24,964 bases of DNA from an uncultured Treponema sp. (lineage in GTDB: Bacteria > Spirochaetota > Spirochaetia > Treponematales > Treponemataceae): NCBI GenBank assembly GCA_905236465.1, contig CAJOQA010000292.1:1-24964 (forward strand), written 5' to 3'. This document shows, in pieces, positions 1-6,686 of this stretch. The translations under genes were made by a program, and so were the position numbers. The notes beneath the pieces are model-generated. The model saw only the letters and a list, made by a program, of their open reading frames with translations. It was not told where the DNA came from and did no database searches. Position 1 is the stretch's first letter, and each line of letters begins with the position of its first letter.

Positions 1-64
1 ATTCCCTCTATCTCTAGGACCACCGGCCTGATTTTCCGTGACTCCATATACACTTCTGTACCTA

Positions 65-86
65 TTTCCTAGCAAACCCTAGGAAA
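65..86. repeat. Inverted repeat upstream of the GH127 gene
   Basis: TTTCCTAG at 65-72 and CTAGGAAA at 79-86 are perfect inverted complements separated by 6 nt. No T-run follows on either strand, so it does not look like an intrinsic terminator. An operator for the GH127 gene 140 bp downstream is possible but unsupported. Apart from this and the promoter-like element next to the gene, I see nothing else in 1-227. Confidence 0.4.
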
Positions 87-192
87 ATACAGCTACATGA
101 TAAAGGTTACAAAAAAATAAAAAATTCCATATTCCCCATCTAACAGCCGTCTAGACCTCAAATTTCCGCACAAAAAGTCAGAATTCAGTAAC

Positions 193-227
193 TATCTTTT
201 TAATAAAAGTCGGGTTACTATAAAAGC
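193..227 (+). promoter_or_regulatory. Possible promoter giving a leaderless GH127 mRNA
   Basis: TACTAT at 216-221 resembles a sigma-70 -10 element and lies 6 nt before the ATG at 228, which would put +1 on the A of the start codon. No convincing -35 is present at 17 bp (TATCTT at 193-198), so an activator may be needed or the call may be wrong. There is no Shine-Dalgarno at normal spacing; the only G run (212-214) is 13 nt from the ATG. Confidence 0.35.
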
Positions 228-2474
228 ATGAAAAAGATATTTATTTTTACACTAGCATTTACAGTAACAGGAGTTTTTATGCATTCGCAAAAAGCAACTT
301 TAACATCAAAAACTTTATTCCAGGAATCTCAAGCTACAGGGCTGAATTATGTCTTAAAGCTGAATCCTGACAAGCTTCTCTCACCAGCCTACACGGCTCT
401 TGGCAAGCACCCTAAAGCCTCAACCTATGGTGGTTGGGAAAGCCAGCAGATTCAGGGGCATATGTTAGGGCACTACCTTTCCGCCCTATCAGGCTTTGTC
501 TATCAGACAGGGGATAAAGATGCCAAAGAAAAACTTGACTACACAATCAAGTGCATAAAAGAAATCCAGCGTAGCGATGGCTATGTAGGTGGCATCCCCT
601 CCAAGCCCTTTGACACAGTTTTTGAATCTAACGGAAACTTCCAGGTTGACCGCTTCAGCCTAGCTTCCTGGTGGGTGCCTTGGTATTCGGTCCACAAAAT
701 CTATGCAGGTCTTATCGATGCCTACGTTTGGACTGGCAATAAGGATGCCTTGGACATTGTAAAAAAGATGGCCGACTGGGCAATCAAGGGAACTTCAAAA
801 ATGACCGATGAGCAACTGCAGAAAATGTTTACCTGTGAGCACGGCGGAATGTGCAAGGTGTTTGCTGACCTCTACGGAATCACAAAAGACAAGAAGTATC
901 TTAAGGAAGCTGAACGCTGGATTCACCACGAAATCATCGACCCCACTATGAAAGAAAGGGATGCACTGCAAGGCTACCATGCAAACACCCAGATTCCAAA
1001 ATTCTTAGGAATAGCCCGCCTTTATGAGCTTACGGGCAAAAAGGAATACCGCACATCAGCTGAATTCTTCTTTAACACCGTAACACAAAAACGTAGCTAT
1101 GCAATTGGCGGTAACTCAATAGGAGAGCACTTCGGACCTGAATACTCTGAAAAGCTCGGCCGCGACACTTGCGAGACCTGCAACAGCTACAATATGCTAG
1201 AGCTTGCCGAGCACATCTTTGACTGGAACCGCGATTCTACCACAGCAGACTTCTACGAAACTGCCCTTTACAACCACATCTTGGCATCTCAAGATCCAAA
1301 GACAGGAAGCAAGACCTACTTTGTCTCCATGCTACCAGGTTTCTTTAAGGTGTACAGTTCTTTTGAAAACGCCATGTGGTGCTGCACCGGAACTGGTCTT
1401 GAAAACCCCGAACGCTACAACCGCTTTATTGCCAGGGAGGAAGACTCAGACCTGTACGTAAATCTCTTTATTCCCTCTACAATCCAGACTGAAGATGGAC
1501 TTTTAGCAGAAATACAGACAAGTTTCCCATTCACTCAGCAGGCTGTCATAACAGTAAAAAAAGCCGGTAGCAAAAGCAGGAACTTAAAAGTAAGAATTCC
1601 TTCTTGGGTCCAGGAAAAAGAAGGAAACGGCTATAAGGACTACGGTACAATAAAAGACGGAATGTCTGTTACGGTTGACCTTCCAATGAAACTGAATGTA
1701 AGGAAAGCCCGCGACAGATCTGGTAACTTTAGCATCCTGTACGGTCCCATTGTCCTTGCGGCAGACTTAGGAACTTCTTCTATGCCAAATGATATTGTGG
1801 ACAATCAGCTTGTCTACATGAACTACCCCGCAAAGGATGTGTCCCTCATTACAGCTGATTTAAGCTCACCCGAAAAATGGATAAAGGCAAGCGATGCAAA
1901 GACATTGACCTTTAAGACAGAAAAGTCTGCATCCCAAAAGGGGGAAAGTTTCACCTTAAAGCCCTTCTTTAACATTCACCACGTCCGCTACGCCACATAC
2001 TTCCCGTCACAGAATTCAGCAGATGATACAAGGGCAAAGAAGTTTGAGGCTATAACATTAGATGCGATTGAACCTGGTCGTCAGCAAAGTGAGATTGAAC
2101 ACCATTACAAAAGCCAGGGAACAGAGGCCGGCTACATCAGTAGCGTAGACCGTAGTTTCCGCACCGTAAAAGAAAATGACGGTTGGTTTGGCTACCGTGT
2201 AAAGTTTGAAAAAGGCAAGGAATACAAGATTGTAGTAACAGTACTTGGAAGTGATAAGGGTAGCATAAGCCTTTCTTACGACGGAAAGGAAATTGGAAGC
2301 CTTACCAATGACGGCAGCAAGGGCGACACCCTGCTTGACTTGGAGCTTCCAGTAAGCAAAGATTTTGTAAACGATGTTTGTAGCGGGAAAAAACTGGTCC
2401 GCAAGGAGCTGCGCTTTACAGCAAAAGATTCACAGGGCTCTCTTAGGCTACTTGAAGTAAGACTTACAAAGTAA
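228..2474 (+). CDS. Secreted GH127-type beta-L-arabinofuranosidase (DUF1680 family)
   Basis: This 748-residue protein begins with a signal-peptide-like segment (K2-K3, hydrophobic core about 4-18, no lipobox), so it is probably exported to the periplasm or medium. Residues about 25-430 look like the (alpha/alpha)6 barrel of family GH127, with beta-sandwich regions after that. The residues known from Bifidobacterium HypBA1 can be placed: general acid E300 in GEHFG, zinc ligands E316 and C318 in the E-T-C motif, and the W-C-C motif with C385 as likely nucleophile and C386 as zinc ligand. Established members release L-arabinofuranose from arabinan, arabinogalactan or hydroxyproline-linked glycans by a retaining, zinc-assisted cysteine mechanism. 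Exact substrate specificity cannot be read from the sequence. There is no terminator before the next gene, so transcripts may run into it. The start is the only sensible ATG ahead of the signal peptide and lacks a good Shine-Dalgarno. Confidence 0.87.
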   Translation: MKKIFIFTLAFTVTGVFMHSQKATLTSKTLFQESQATGLNYVLKLNPDKLLSPAYTALGKHPKASTYGGWESQQIQGHMLGHYLSALSGFVYQTGDKDAKEKLDYTIKCIKEIQRSDGYVGGIPSKPFDTVFESNGNFQVDRFSLASWWVPWYSVHKIYAGLIDAYVWTGNKDALDIVKKMADWAIKGTSKMTDEQLQKMFTCEHGGMCKVFADLYGITKDKKYLKEAERWIHHEIIDPTMKERDALQGYHANTQIPKFLGIARLYELTGKKEYRTSAEFFFNTVTQKRSYAIGGNSIGEHFGPEYSEKLGRDTCETCNSYNMLELAEHIFDWNRDSTTADFYETALYNHILASQDPKTGSKTYFVSMLPGFFKVYSSFENAMWCCTGTGLENPERYNRFIAREEDSDLYVNLFIPSTIQTEDGLLAEIQTSFPFTQQAVITVKKAGSKSRNLKVRIPSWVQEKEGNGYKDYGTIKDGMSVTVDLPMKLNVRKARDRSGNFSILYGPIVLAADLGTSSMPNDIVDNQLVYMNYPAKDVSLITADLSSPEKWIKASDAKTLTFKTEKSASQKGESFTLKPFFNIHHVRYATYFPSQNSADDTRAKKFEAITLDAIEPGRQQSEIEHHYKSQGTEAGYISSVDRSFRTVKENDGWFGYRVKFEKGKEYKIVVTVLGSDKGSISLSYDGKEIGSLTNDGSKGDTLLDLELPVSKDFVNDVCSGKKLVRKELRFTAKDSQGSLRLLEVRLTK

Positions 2475-2485
2475 AAGCAAAAGTC

Positions 2486-2569
2486 CATAAATCAACCTCT
2501 TATATTGAAACTTGAGCAAATATAAGCTAAAATCAAAAAGGTAACACACTATAAAGAGGTTGATTTATG
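2486..2569. repeat. 16-bp perfect inverted repeat around a promoter, overlapping an RBS and start codon
   Basis: CATAAATCAACCTCTT at 2486-2501 is the exact reverse complement of 2554-2569. The right arm contains the Shine-Dalgarno (AGAGG) and the complete ATG of the 706-residue gene. The 52 bp between the arms contains that gene's predicted promoter. A transcript entering from the GH127 gene would carry both arms and could bury the RBS in a 16-bp stem. A transcript from the internal promoter would lack the left arm and stay open. Confidence 0.9.
2505..2533 (+). promoter_or_regulatory. Sigma-70-type promoter of the 706-residue gene
   Basis: TTGAAA at 2505-2510 and TAAAAT at 2528-2533 are separated by 17 bp. 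Predicted +1 is near 2540, giving a leader of about 27 nt that contains the Shine-Dalgarno. The promoter lies wholly between the two arms of the inverted repeat. Confidence 0.65.
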
Positions 2570-4687
2570 ATTGTCTGTAATGGATTAGAAGATGTTGAAT
2601 TTGATACAAACTTAATTATATATGGGAATACCCATAAAACACTTCTAGCTTGTCTAAAAAGCGAAGATAAAGTTAATATAGAAAACTATTGTAGCTATAC
2701 AAATATAAAGTATAAGGATTATAACAAAGGGGAACTTATTTCACTTTGCAAAGAAAAAATTTTTAAGAGAATAAAAAATATTTTCGATTTTACACCTTTA
2801 TCAGATTCTTTTTTAATTCTTTCTTTTTTACTTGAAGAAGAAGACAAAGATAACCTTCTAAAAAAAGTTTATGGCAGTAAAGATGAAAAAGATATCTTTA
2901 ATATGCTATCAACAGCTCTCAATTGGGCATTATCAGAGAAATTTATTTTTTGTTTTGAAGATGACTATAACAATAGGCAATTTATAATTCCAGATGAAGT
3001 TGAGCAGGCCTTATTAAATGCAGTTAAAAAAAATAAGGAATTTGGAATATATGAAGATTTTTTTAATTACGCAACAACCCTATCCTCCTTTTACGGAGTA
3101 TTAGATGCAAAACTACTAATGGAGATTTACAACCGTGACTTCCCGGAAAATAAAATTGAAAGCGAGAATGCAGTTTTAAACCTTGCCAAAAAAGCTGAAC
3201 TATTTTCCCCCTGTAATGTTGAAGGATTTTTCATACATGATGATACTGTTGTTTATTATAATTTAGATCCTGCTGATGCTAAAGATATTATAAAAAAGAG
3301 AATTTCCTATTCTCCATACATACCTTCTAGACAAGAAATAGAAAAGTATTATGGCTATAACGTTTACGATGTACAAACACCCGAGTTTTCTGAATTACGT
3401 GACTACGTGAATAAAAAAAGCGGGTCACTTTTCACTACTTTTTTTCCAATTGAAATTATAAAAGAGATTAAATTAGGAAAAAATATTGACTTTCCAAAGG
3501 AAATTGAACTATTTTCAATAGAAATCACTTCTGCTAAGGATTACGCACAACTTATTAGTCTTTACGCAAAGCTGGTTTCTGTTTGCCACATCTGGGTAAA
3601 ATACGGGAACCTTTCAAATACACAGCCCGACAATACGGAAGAAATAAATCAAAATGATTTATTTCTTCCTCGCATTAATGTTGATCTTCCTGATACCTGC
3701 GTCATTCCAACTGAAGAAACCGCCCAAAAACGATTTGACGAATACCTTGACTACATACAAGTTATTGAAGAAGAATGTGAAAATGCCCCCAAATGGGTTG
3801 ATACCTTTTTAAGCACTAGAAGCAGAATAAAAAAAGAAACTCAAAAAGTAGCAAGCATACAAGGCATTGATGATGATGATTTCTTAGACAGTACAGTATT
3901 TCAATTACTTGTTACAATGAAATCATCTCTAAAAAATAAGGCAGACTCTTCTTTTAATAGCAATTGGGATTTTGATGTTTTTGACATTGGGCAAAAGCTA
4001 GATGAAAATTTATTTGCTTGCAAAAAGTTAGACGGAAGTCCCTTCGTATTGTTTTCAAAAGCAATTGAAAAATTATATGACAAAAACATAACATGTGCTG
4101 TTACAGTACTTACAGATTTAGGAGGATTTTTTGTCCCCTATAGAATTGTTATACCGATATCCTCAGTAAGAGCAAAAGATGTTGAAAACCTAATGAAATT
4201 TTCAGCTCCACAGATTTACGCAAGCAAGGGATTTACCGGTGTAATGCAGTTTAATCCAATACCTGTATGGACACTTTCTACAAGTTTAAACAAGACACCT
4301 TCTATACACAAGGGAACACTTTTAATGAAGTGTGTAGCTGACACAAGATTTGTAGATTCAAAAGTCTTTGAGGAATTCCTTACTGATTGGAAACATGAAG
4401 AAAACAAAAAAATTGATTGTTACCGCTTGCAAAGTAAAACAAAAGATGAAAAAGACGATGTTTTTATTTATATTGAAAAATCTTCTAGCCGCACAATTTT
4501 ATTTGCCCACAAAGAAGATTTATTCGAGGAAACAAAAGCAAAACTGCTTCCCTACTTTGACAGCAAGCACTATGAAGAAGAATGTATGCCCCTTTCCATA
4601 CTTGAAGACCCAAACACAAAGGTCAAGTTCAAATCAATTGATTTTTGCGATAAACTTCGTCGCATGATGAGGCATATAGGTAATTAA
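2567..4687 (+). CDS. Uncharacterised 706-residue protein
   Basis: I do not recognise this protein. It is hydrophilic and probably cytoplasmic, with no signal peptide and no membrane segment. The first 45 residues after about position 20 are a short helical stretch ending in a K-G-E-L-I pattern that faintly recalls Rho-N/SAP-like folds; this is weak. The middle (about 60-420) is mostly helical and rich in Lys, Asp, Glu, Asn and Phe. The last 300 residues appear alternately helical and strand-rich. No nucleotide-binding loop, nuclease, protease or zinc motif is evident. The gene is visibly richer in A/T than the genes around it, which may indicate recent acquisition. It has its own promoter and a good RBS (AGAGG, 7 nt before ATG) inside the inverted repeat. 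It converges on the fic gene, with repeat DNA between them. It could be an accessory or defence protein, but nothing in the sequence shows this. Confidence 0.8.
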   Translation: MIVCNGLEDVEFDTNLIIYGNTHKTLLACLKSEDKVNIENYCSYTNIKYKDYNKGELISLCKEKIFKRIKNIFDFTPLSDSFLILSFLLEEEDKDNLLKKVYGSKDEKDIFNMLSTALNWALSEKFIFCFEDDYNNRQFIIPDEVEQALLNAVKKNKEFGIYEDFFNYATTLSSFYGVLDAKLLMEIYNRDFPENKIESENAVLNLAKKAELFSPCNVEGFFIHDDTVVYYNLDPADAKDIIKKRISYSPYIPSRQEIEKYYGYNVYDVQTPEFSELRDYVNKKSGSLFTTFFPIEIIKEIKLGKNIDFPKEIELFSIEITSAKDYAQLISLYAKLVSVCHIWVKYGNLSNTQPDNTEEINQNDLFLPRINVDLPDTCVIPTEETAQKRFDEYLDYIQVIEEECENAPKWVDTFLSTRSRIKKETQKVASIQGIDDDDFLDSTVFQLLVTMKSSLKNKADSSFNSNWDFDVFDIGQKLDENLFACKKLDGSPFVLFSKAIEKLYDKNITCAVTVLTDLGGFFVPYRIVIPISSVRAKDVENLMKFSAPQIYASKGFTGVMQFNPIPVWTLSTSLNKTPSIHKGTLLMKCVADTRFVDSKVFEEFLTDWKHEENKKIDCYRLQSKTKDEKDDVFIYIEKSSSRTILFAHKEDLFEETKAKLLPYFDSKHYEEECMPLSILEDPNTKVKFKSIDFCDKLRRMMRHIGN

Positions 4688-4731
4688 CTTATAATTGCCA
4701 TATTGAGCGCAAGATAAATATCTCGTTCATT

Positions 4732-4834
4732 GATTCTTCGCTTTCTCTCAAAATGACAAATTTTATAGTCATTCTGAGAAAAGTCAGCCATTCTGGTGTC
4801 GGTTGTTGAACGTAGCCGAAACAAGCGAAGAATC
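4732..4834. repeat. Dispersed palindromic repeat (composite inverted repeat)
   Basis: GATTCTTCGCTT at 4732-4743 is the exact reverse complement of 4823-4834. Nested inside, 4746-4757 pairs with GTCATTCTGAGA at 4768-4779 with one mismatch. The words GTCATTCTGAG and GCGAAGAATC are typical of short dispersed repeats seen in many bacterial genomes. The element fills the gap between two convergent genes and extends about 50 bp into the 3' end of fic, where it supplies the last 17 or so codons. Confidence 0.7.
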
Positions 4835-5437
4835 TGTACTTCTTTGCAAACAACAGAACATCAGTTTTTCTAGCCTATCATAGTCCCCGTTAAAGGAATC
4901 AATGCAGGCTTTAAGCATATCATCAGGGTTCACCCTTTGAAAGAGGATATCATAGCCCAAAGATTCTGCCAAAAACTGAATAAAAAGACGTTCCGTTCTT
5001 CCATTGCCTTCCCTAAAGGGATGAATGGCATTAATTTCCCCCATGTAGTAGGCAAGACGGTCAGCTACCTCTTTTTGCGTTTGACAATTTTTAAGAAAGT
5101 TTTCAGATTTTAACTGATTAAATAAAATCTCCATCTGGTCGGCAATGTAAATGCAGTTGCAAAACATATCCTCTTTAGAAATATTTACAACCCTGCTTTT
5201 ACCGGCCCATTCGTAGATGTCACTGAACAAAAAAAAATGAATCTTTTTTAAATGATTAAAATCAAAGTCACCCAAAACCCCATCTTGCAAAGCCTGGGCA
5301 ATACGAAGAGATGTAATTTTACGCTCAGCTTCATTTAAAGCCTGAGCATCCATAATATTAAGTTTATTTTTTAAAACACACGTTCCTGGGTAGCAGTAAT
5401 AATCGTCAACTGTATACTCGTACCCTTCTCTAAGCAT
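4784..5437 (-). CDS. fic: Fic-domain protein adenylyltransferase (toxin)
   Basis: This 217-residue protein carries an intact catalytic motif HPFREGNGRTER (H139 to R150), matching HxFx(D/E)GNGRxxR. Fic enzymes with this motif transfer AMP from ATP to hydroxyl side chains of target proteins; known class I relatives (VbhT, FicT) modify and inactivate DNA gyrase and topoisomerase IV. The Fic core spans about residues 25-200. The YPGT...L-x-N-K entry segment is near residue 17, and the substrate-binding flap is near 80-95 (G-K-S-R...N-I-S-K). No inhibitory S/T-x3-E-G/N motif is seen within the protein; it is instead in the small gene directly upstream, so this is a class I Fic module. The start ATG overlaps the antitoxin stop by 8 nt, suggesting translational coupling. 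The final residues (from about D-S-S-L onward) are encoded by a dispersed repeat and probably replace the original C-terminus, but the catalytic core is untouched. Activity is inferred. Confidence 0.92.
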   Translation of the reverse strand: MLREGYEYTVDDYYCYPGTCVLKNKLNIMDAQALNEAERKITSLRIAQALQDGVLGDFDFNHLKKIHFFLFSDIYEWAGKSRVVNISKEDMFCNCIYIADQMEILFNQLKSENFLKNCQTQKEVADRLAYYMGEINAIHPFREGNGRTERLFIQFLAESLGYDILFQRVNPDDMLKACIDSFNGDYDRLEKLMFCCLQRSTDSSLVSATFNNRHQNG

Positions 5438-5609
5438 AAACCCTAACTGGACTAGAATATGACTTTACAAGTTCTGCGATAGCATTAGAAAAATCTTTTT
5501 TACCTTCAAGACAGTCCTTAATTCTAGATAAATCTCCAGCACAAAGATCCATTCCTTCCATTTTCATAGAAGCGTCTGTTGTCTTTAAAATATTTTCTAC
5601 GTTTAGCAT
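5430..5609 (-). CDS. VbhA-type antitoxin of the Fic module
   Basis: This 59-residue ORF lies directly upstream of fic and shares 8 nt (ATGCTTAG) with it. It contains S14-M-K-M-E18-G19, an exact (S/T)xxxE(G/N) Fic-inhibitory motif. The surrounding pattern (A-S-x-K/R-M/L-E-G-M/L, then a helix and a short conserved tail) resembles Bartonella VbhA. In that family the motif helix packs against the Fic active site and its Glu blocks productive ATP binding, keeping the toxin silent. There is no Shine-Dalgarno before ATG 5609. Instead, a consensus promoter ends 6 nt upstream, so the mRNA is predicted to begin on the A of the start codon. This arrangement would produce antitoxin before toxin. Function is inferred from motif and position; the motif match together with the gene overlap makes the call fairly secure. 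Confidence 0.83.
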   Translation of the reverse strand: MLNVENILKTTDASMKMEGMDLCAGDLSRIKDCLEGKKDFSNAIAELVKSYSSPVRVYA

Positions 5610-5615
5610 ATGGTA

Positions 5616-5644
5616 ATTATATCGGAATAAAAGAAGGAATTCAA
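5616..5644 (-). promoter_or_regulatory. Promoter of the antitoxin-fic operon, predicted leaderless
   Basis: On the minus strand, TTGAAT (5644-5639), a 17-bp spacer and a perfect TATAAT (5621-5616) are followed by 6 nt and then the antitoxin ATG at 5609. The predicted +1 therefore coincides with the A of ATG. The -35 begins 18 bp past the rpsG terminator, so the operon is insulated from the ribosomal operon. Confidence 0.75.
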
Positions 5645-5661
5645 GAGCTTAGTGTGCGACC

Positions 5662-5693
5662 AAAATAAAAAACCCCACCTTTTTAGGCGGGGT
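5662..5693 (-). terminator. Intrinsic terminator of the rpoBC-rpsLG operon
   Basis: In the minus-strand RNA, ACCCCGCC (5693-5686) pairs with GGUGGGGU (5679-5672), including one G-U pair, around a 6-nt A-rich loop. A U-rich run follows (complement of 5671-5662). It begins 8 nt after the rpsG stop. Confidence 0.9.
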
Positions 5694-5700
5694 CCCTTTT

Positions 5701-6171
5701 CTACCAGCGGTAGTGAGCAAAAGCCTTGTTTGCTTCTGCCATCTTGTGTGTATCTTCCTTCTTCTTGTAAGCAGATCCAGTGTTGTTATAAGCATCGAAG
5801 AGTTCAGCTGCAAGAGTTTCAGCCATTCCGTGACCAGAGCGACCACGGGCTGCTGCTATCATCCATCTCATTGCAAGTGCCTCACGGCGACCTTCACGGA
5901 TTTCGATAGGCACCTGATATGTAGCACCACCAACACGGCGGCTCTTTACTTCTACAACAGGCTTAACATTGTCAAGAGCCTTCAGGAATACTTCCAAAGG
6001 ATCCTTGTCGGTCTTTGTTTTAAGTTTATCCAAAGCTTCGTACATAATCTTTGTACAGATAGACTTTTTACCATCTATCATCATGCGTGTTACGAACTTT
6101 GAAATAACAGGACTATTATATTTTTCATCCGGCACAATCGGACGATTAACTGACTTCTTATGTCTTCCCAT
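5701..6171 (-). CDS. rpsG: 30S ribosomal protein S7
   Basis: The 156-residue product is the expected length for S7, the primary 16S rRNA 3'-domain binder that nucleates assembly of the 30S head and contacts mRNA at the E site. The N-terminus (M-G-R-H-K-K), the central R-R-V-G-G-A-T-Y-Q-V-P segment and the C-terminal A-H-Y-R-W are all characteristic. A strong AGGAGG lies 10 nt before the ATG. It follows rpsL by 21 nt and is the last gene of the operon; a terminator comes immediately after. The elongation factor genes fusA and tuf, which follow rpsG in many bacteria, are absent here, as I recall for other treponemes. Confidence 0.98.
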   Translation of the reverse strand: MGRHKKSVNRPIVPDEKYNSPVISKFVTRMMIDGKKSICTKIMYEALDKLKTKTDKDPLEVFLKALDNVKPVVEVKSRRVGGATYQVPIEIREGRREALAMRWMIAAARGRSGHGMAETLAAELFDAYNNTGSAYKKKEDTHKMAEANKAFAHYRW

Positions 6172-6192
6172 AGTTGTCTAACCTCCTAAAAA

Positions 6193-6567
6193 TTATGCCT
6201 TTGGCTTCTTTGCACCGTACTTTGAACGAGCACGCTTGCGTCCTTCAACGCCAAGGGTATCTTTTGTACCGCGGATAATGTGGTAGCGTACACCAGGAAG
6301 GTCCTTTACACGACCACCGCGGATAAGAACAACAGAGTGTTCCTGAAGGTTATGTCCTTCTCCGGGAATATAAGCAGTAACTTCAATTCCATTGCTTAAG
6401 CGAACACGAGCAATCTTACGAAGAGCTGAGTTCGGTTTCTTTGGTGTCATTGTCATAACACGGGTACAAACACCGCGTTTCTGTGGGCAGGACTCAAGTG
6501 CGGGGGCCTTAGTTCTGTTTGCAGCTGAATGACGACCTTTACGAATTAACTGATTAATTGTAGGCAT
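6193..6567 (-). CDS. rpsL: 30S ribosomal protein S12
   Basis: The 124-residue S12 forms part of the decoding centre and controls translational accuracy. The conserved loops T-P-K-K-P-N-S-A-L-R-K and G-G-R-V-K-D-L-P-G-V-R-Y-H are intact. The lysines corresponding to E. coli K42 and K87, sites of streptomycin-resistance mutations, are both present, so nothing in S12 suggests streptomycin resistance. Translation starts at ATG 6567 after an AGGAGA Shine-Dalgarno. It has its own promoter in the 119-bp gap after rpoC, in addition to likely readthrough from the rpoBC transcript. Confidence 0.98.
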   Translation of the reverse strand: MPTINQLIRKGRHSAANRTKAPALESCPQKRGVCTRVMTMTPKKPNSALRKIARVRLSNGIEVTAYIPGEGHNLQEHSVVLIRGGRVKDLPGVRYHIIRGTKDTLGVEGRKRARSKYGAKKPKA

Positions 6568-6589
6568 CGGCCTTTTCTCCTATATAACG

Positions 6590-6605
6590 CCGAGCAGCAC
6601 CTCGG
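6590..6605 (-). promoter_or_regulatory. Small hairpin in the rpsL 5' leader
   Basis: In the minus-strand RNA, CCGAG and CUCGG pair around a 6-nt loop, about 20 nt upstream of the rpsL Shine-Dalgarno. It lies between the rpsL promoter and start codon and may be a leader regulatory or stability element. No specific ligand can be assigned. Confidence 0.4.
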
Positions 6606-6628
6606 ACAAAATACAAATAAGTTTAGTT

Positions 6629-6657
6629 ATTGTACTAGATTCAAGGCTTCAGGTCAA
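6629..6657 (-). promoter_or_regulatory. Promoter for rpsL-rpsG
   Basis: On the minus strand, TTGACC (6657-6652), a 17-bp spacer and TACAAT (6634-6629) predict +1 near 6622 and a leader of about 55 nt. This would allow rpsL-rpsG expression apart from rpoBC. No good terminator separates rpoC from it. Confidence 0.7.
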
Positions 6658-6686
6658 GCCCCAAAGCCCAAATCTAGTAGATTTTT

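Noticed and set aside
228..290. Lipoprotein signal on the GH127 enzyme
   Set aside because: No cysteine follows the hydrophobic core, so a standard signal peptide is more likely.
6670..6684. AAATCTA/TAGATTT palindrome after rpoC as a terminator
   Set aside because: The stem is A/T-rich with a 1-nt centre and is followed by G-rich sequence, not a U-run, in the direction of transcription.
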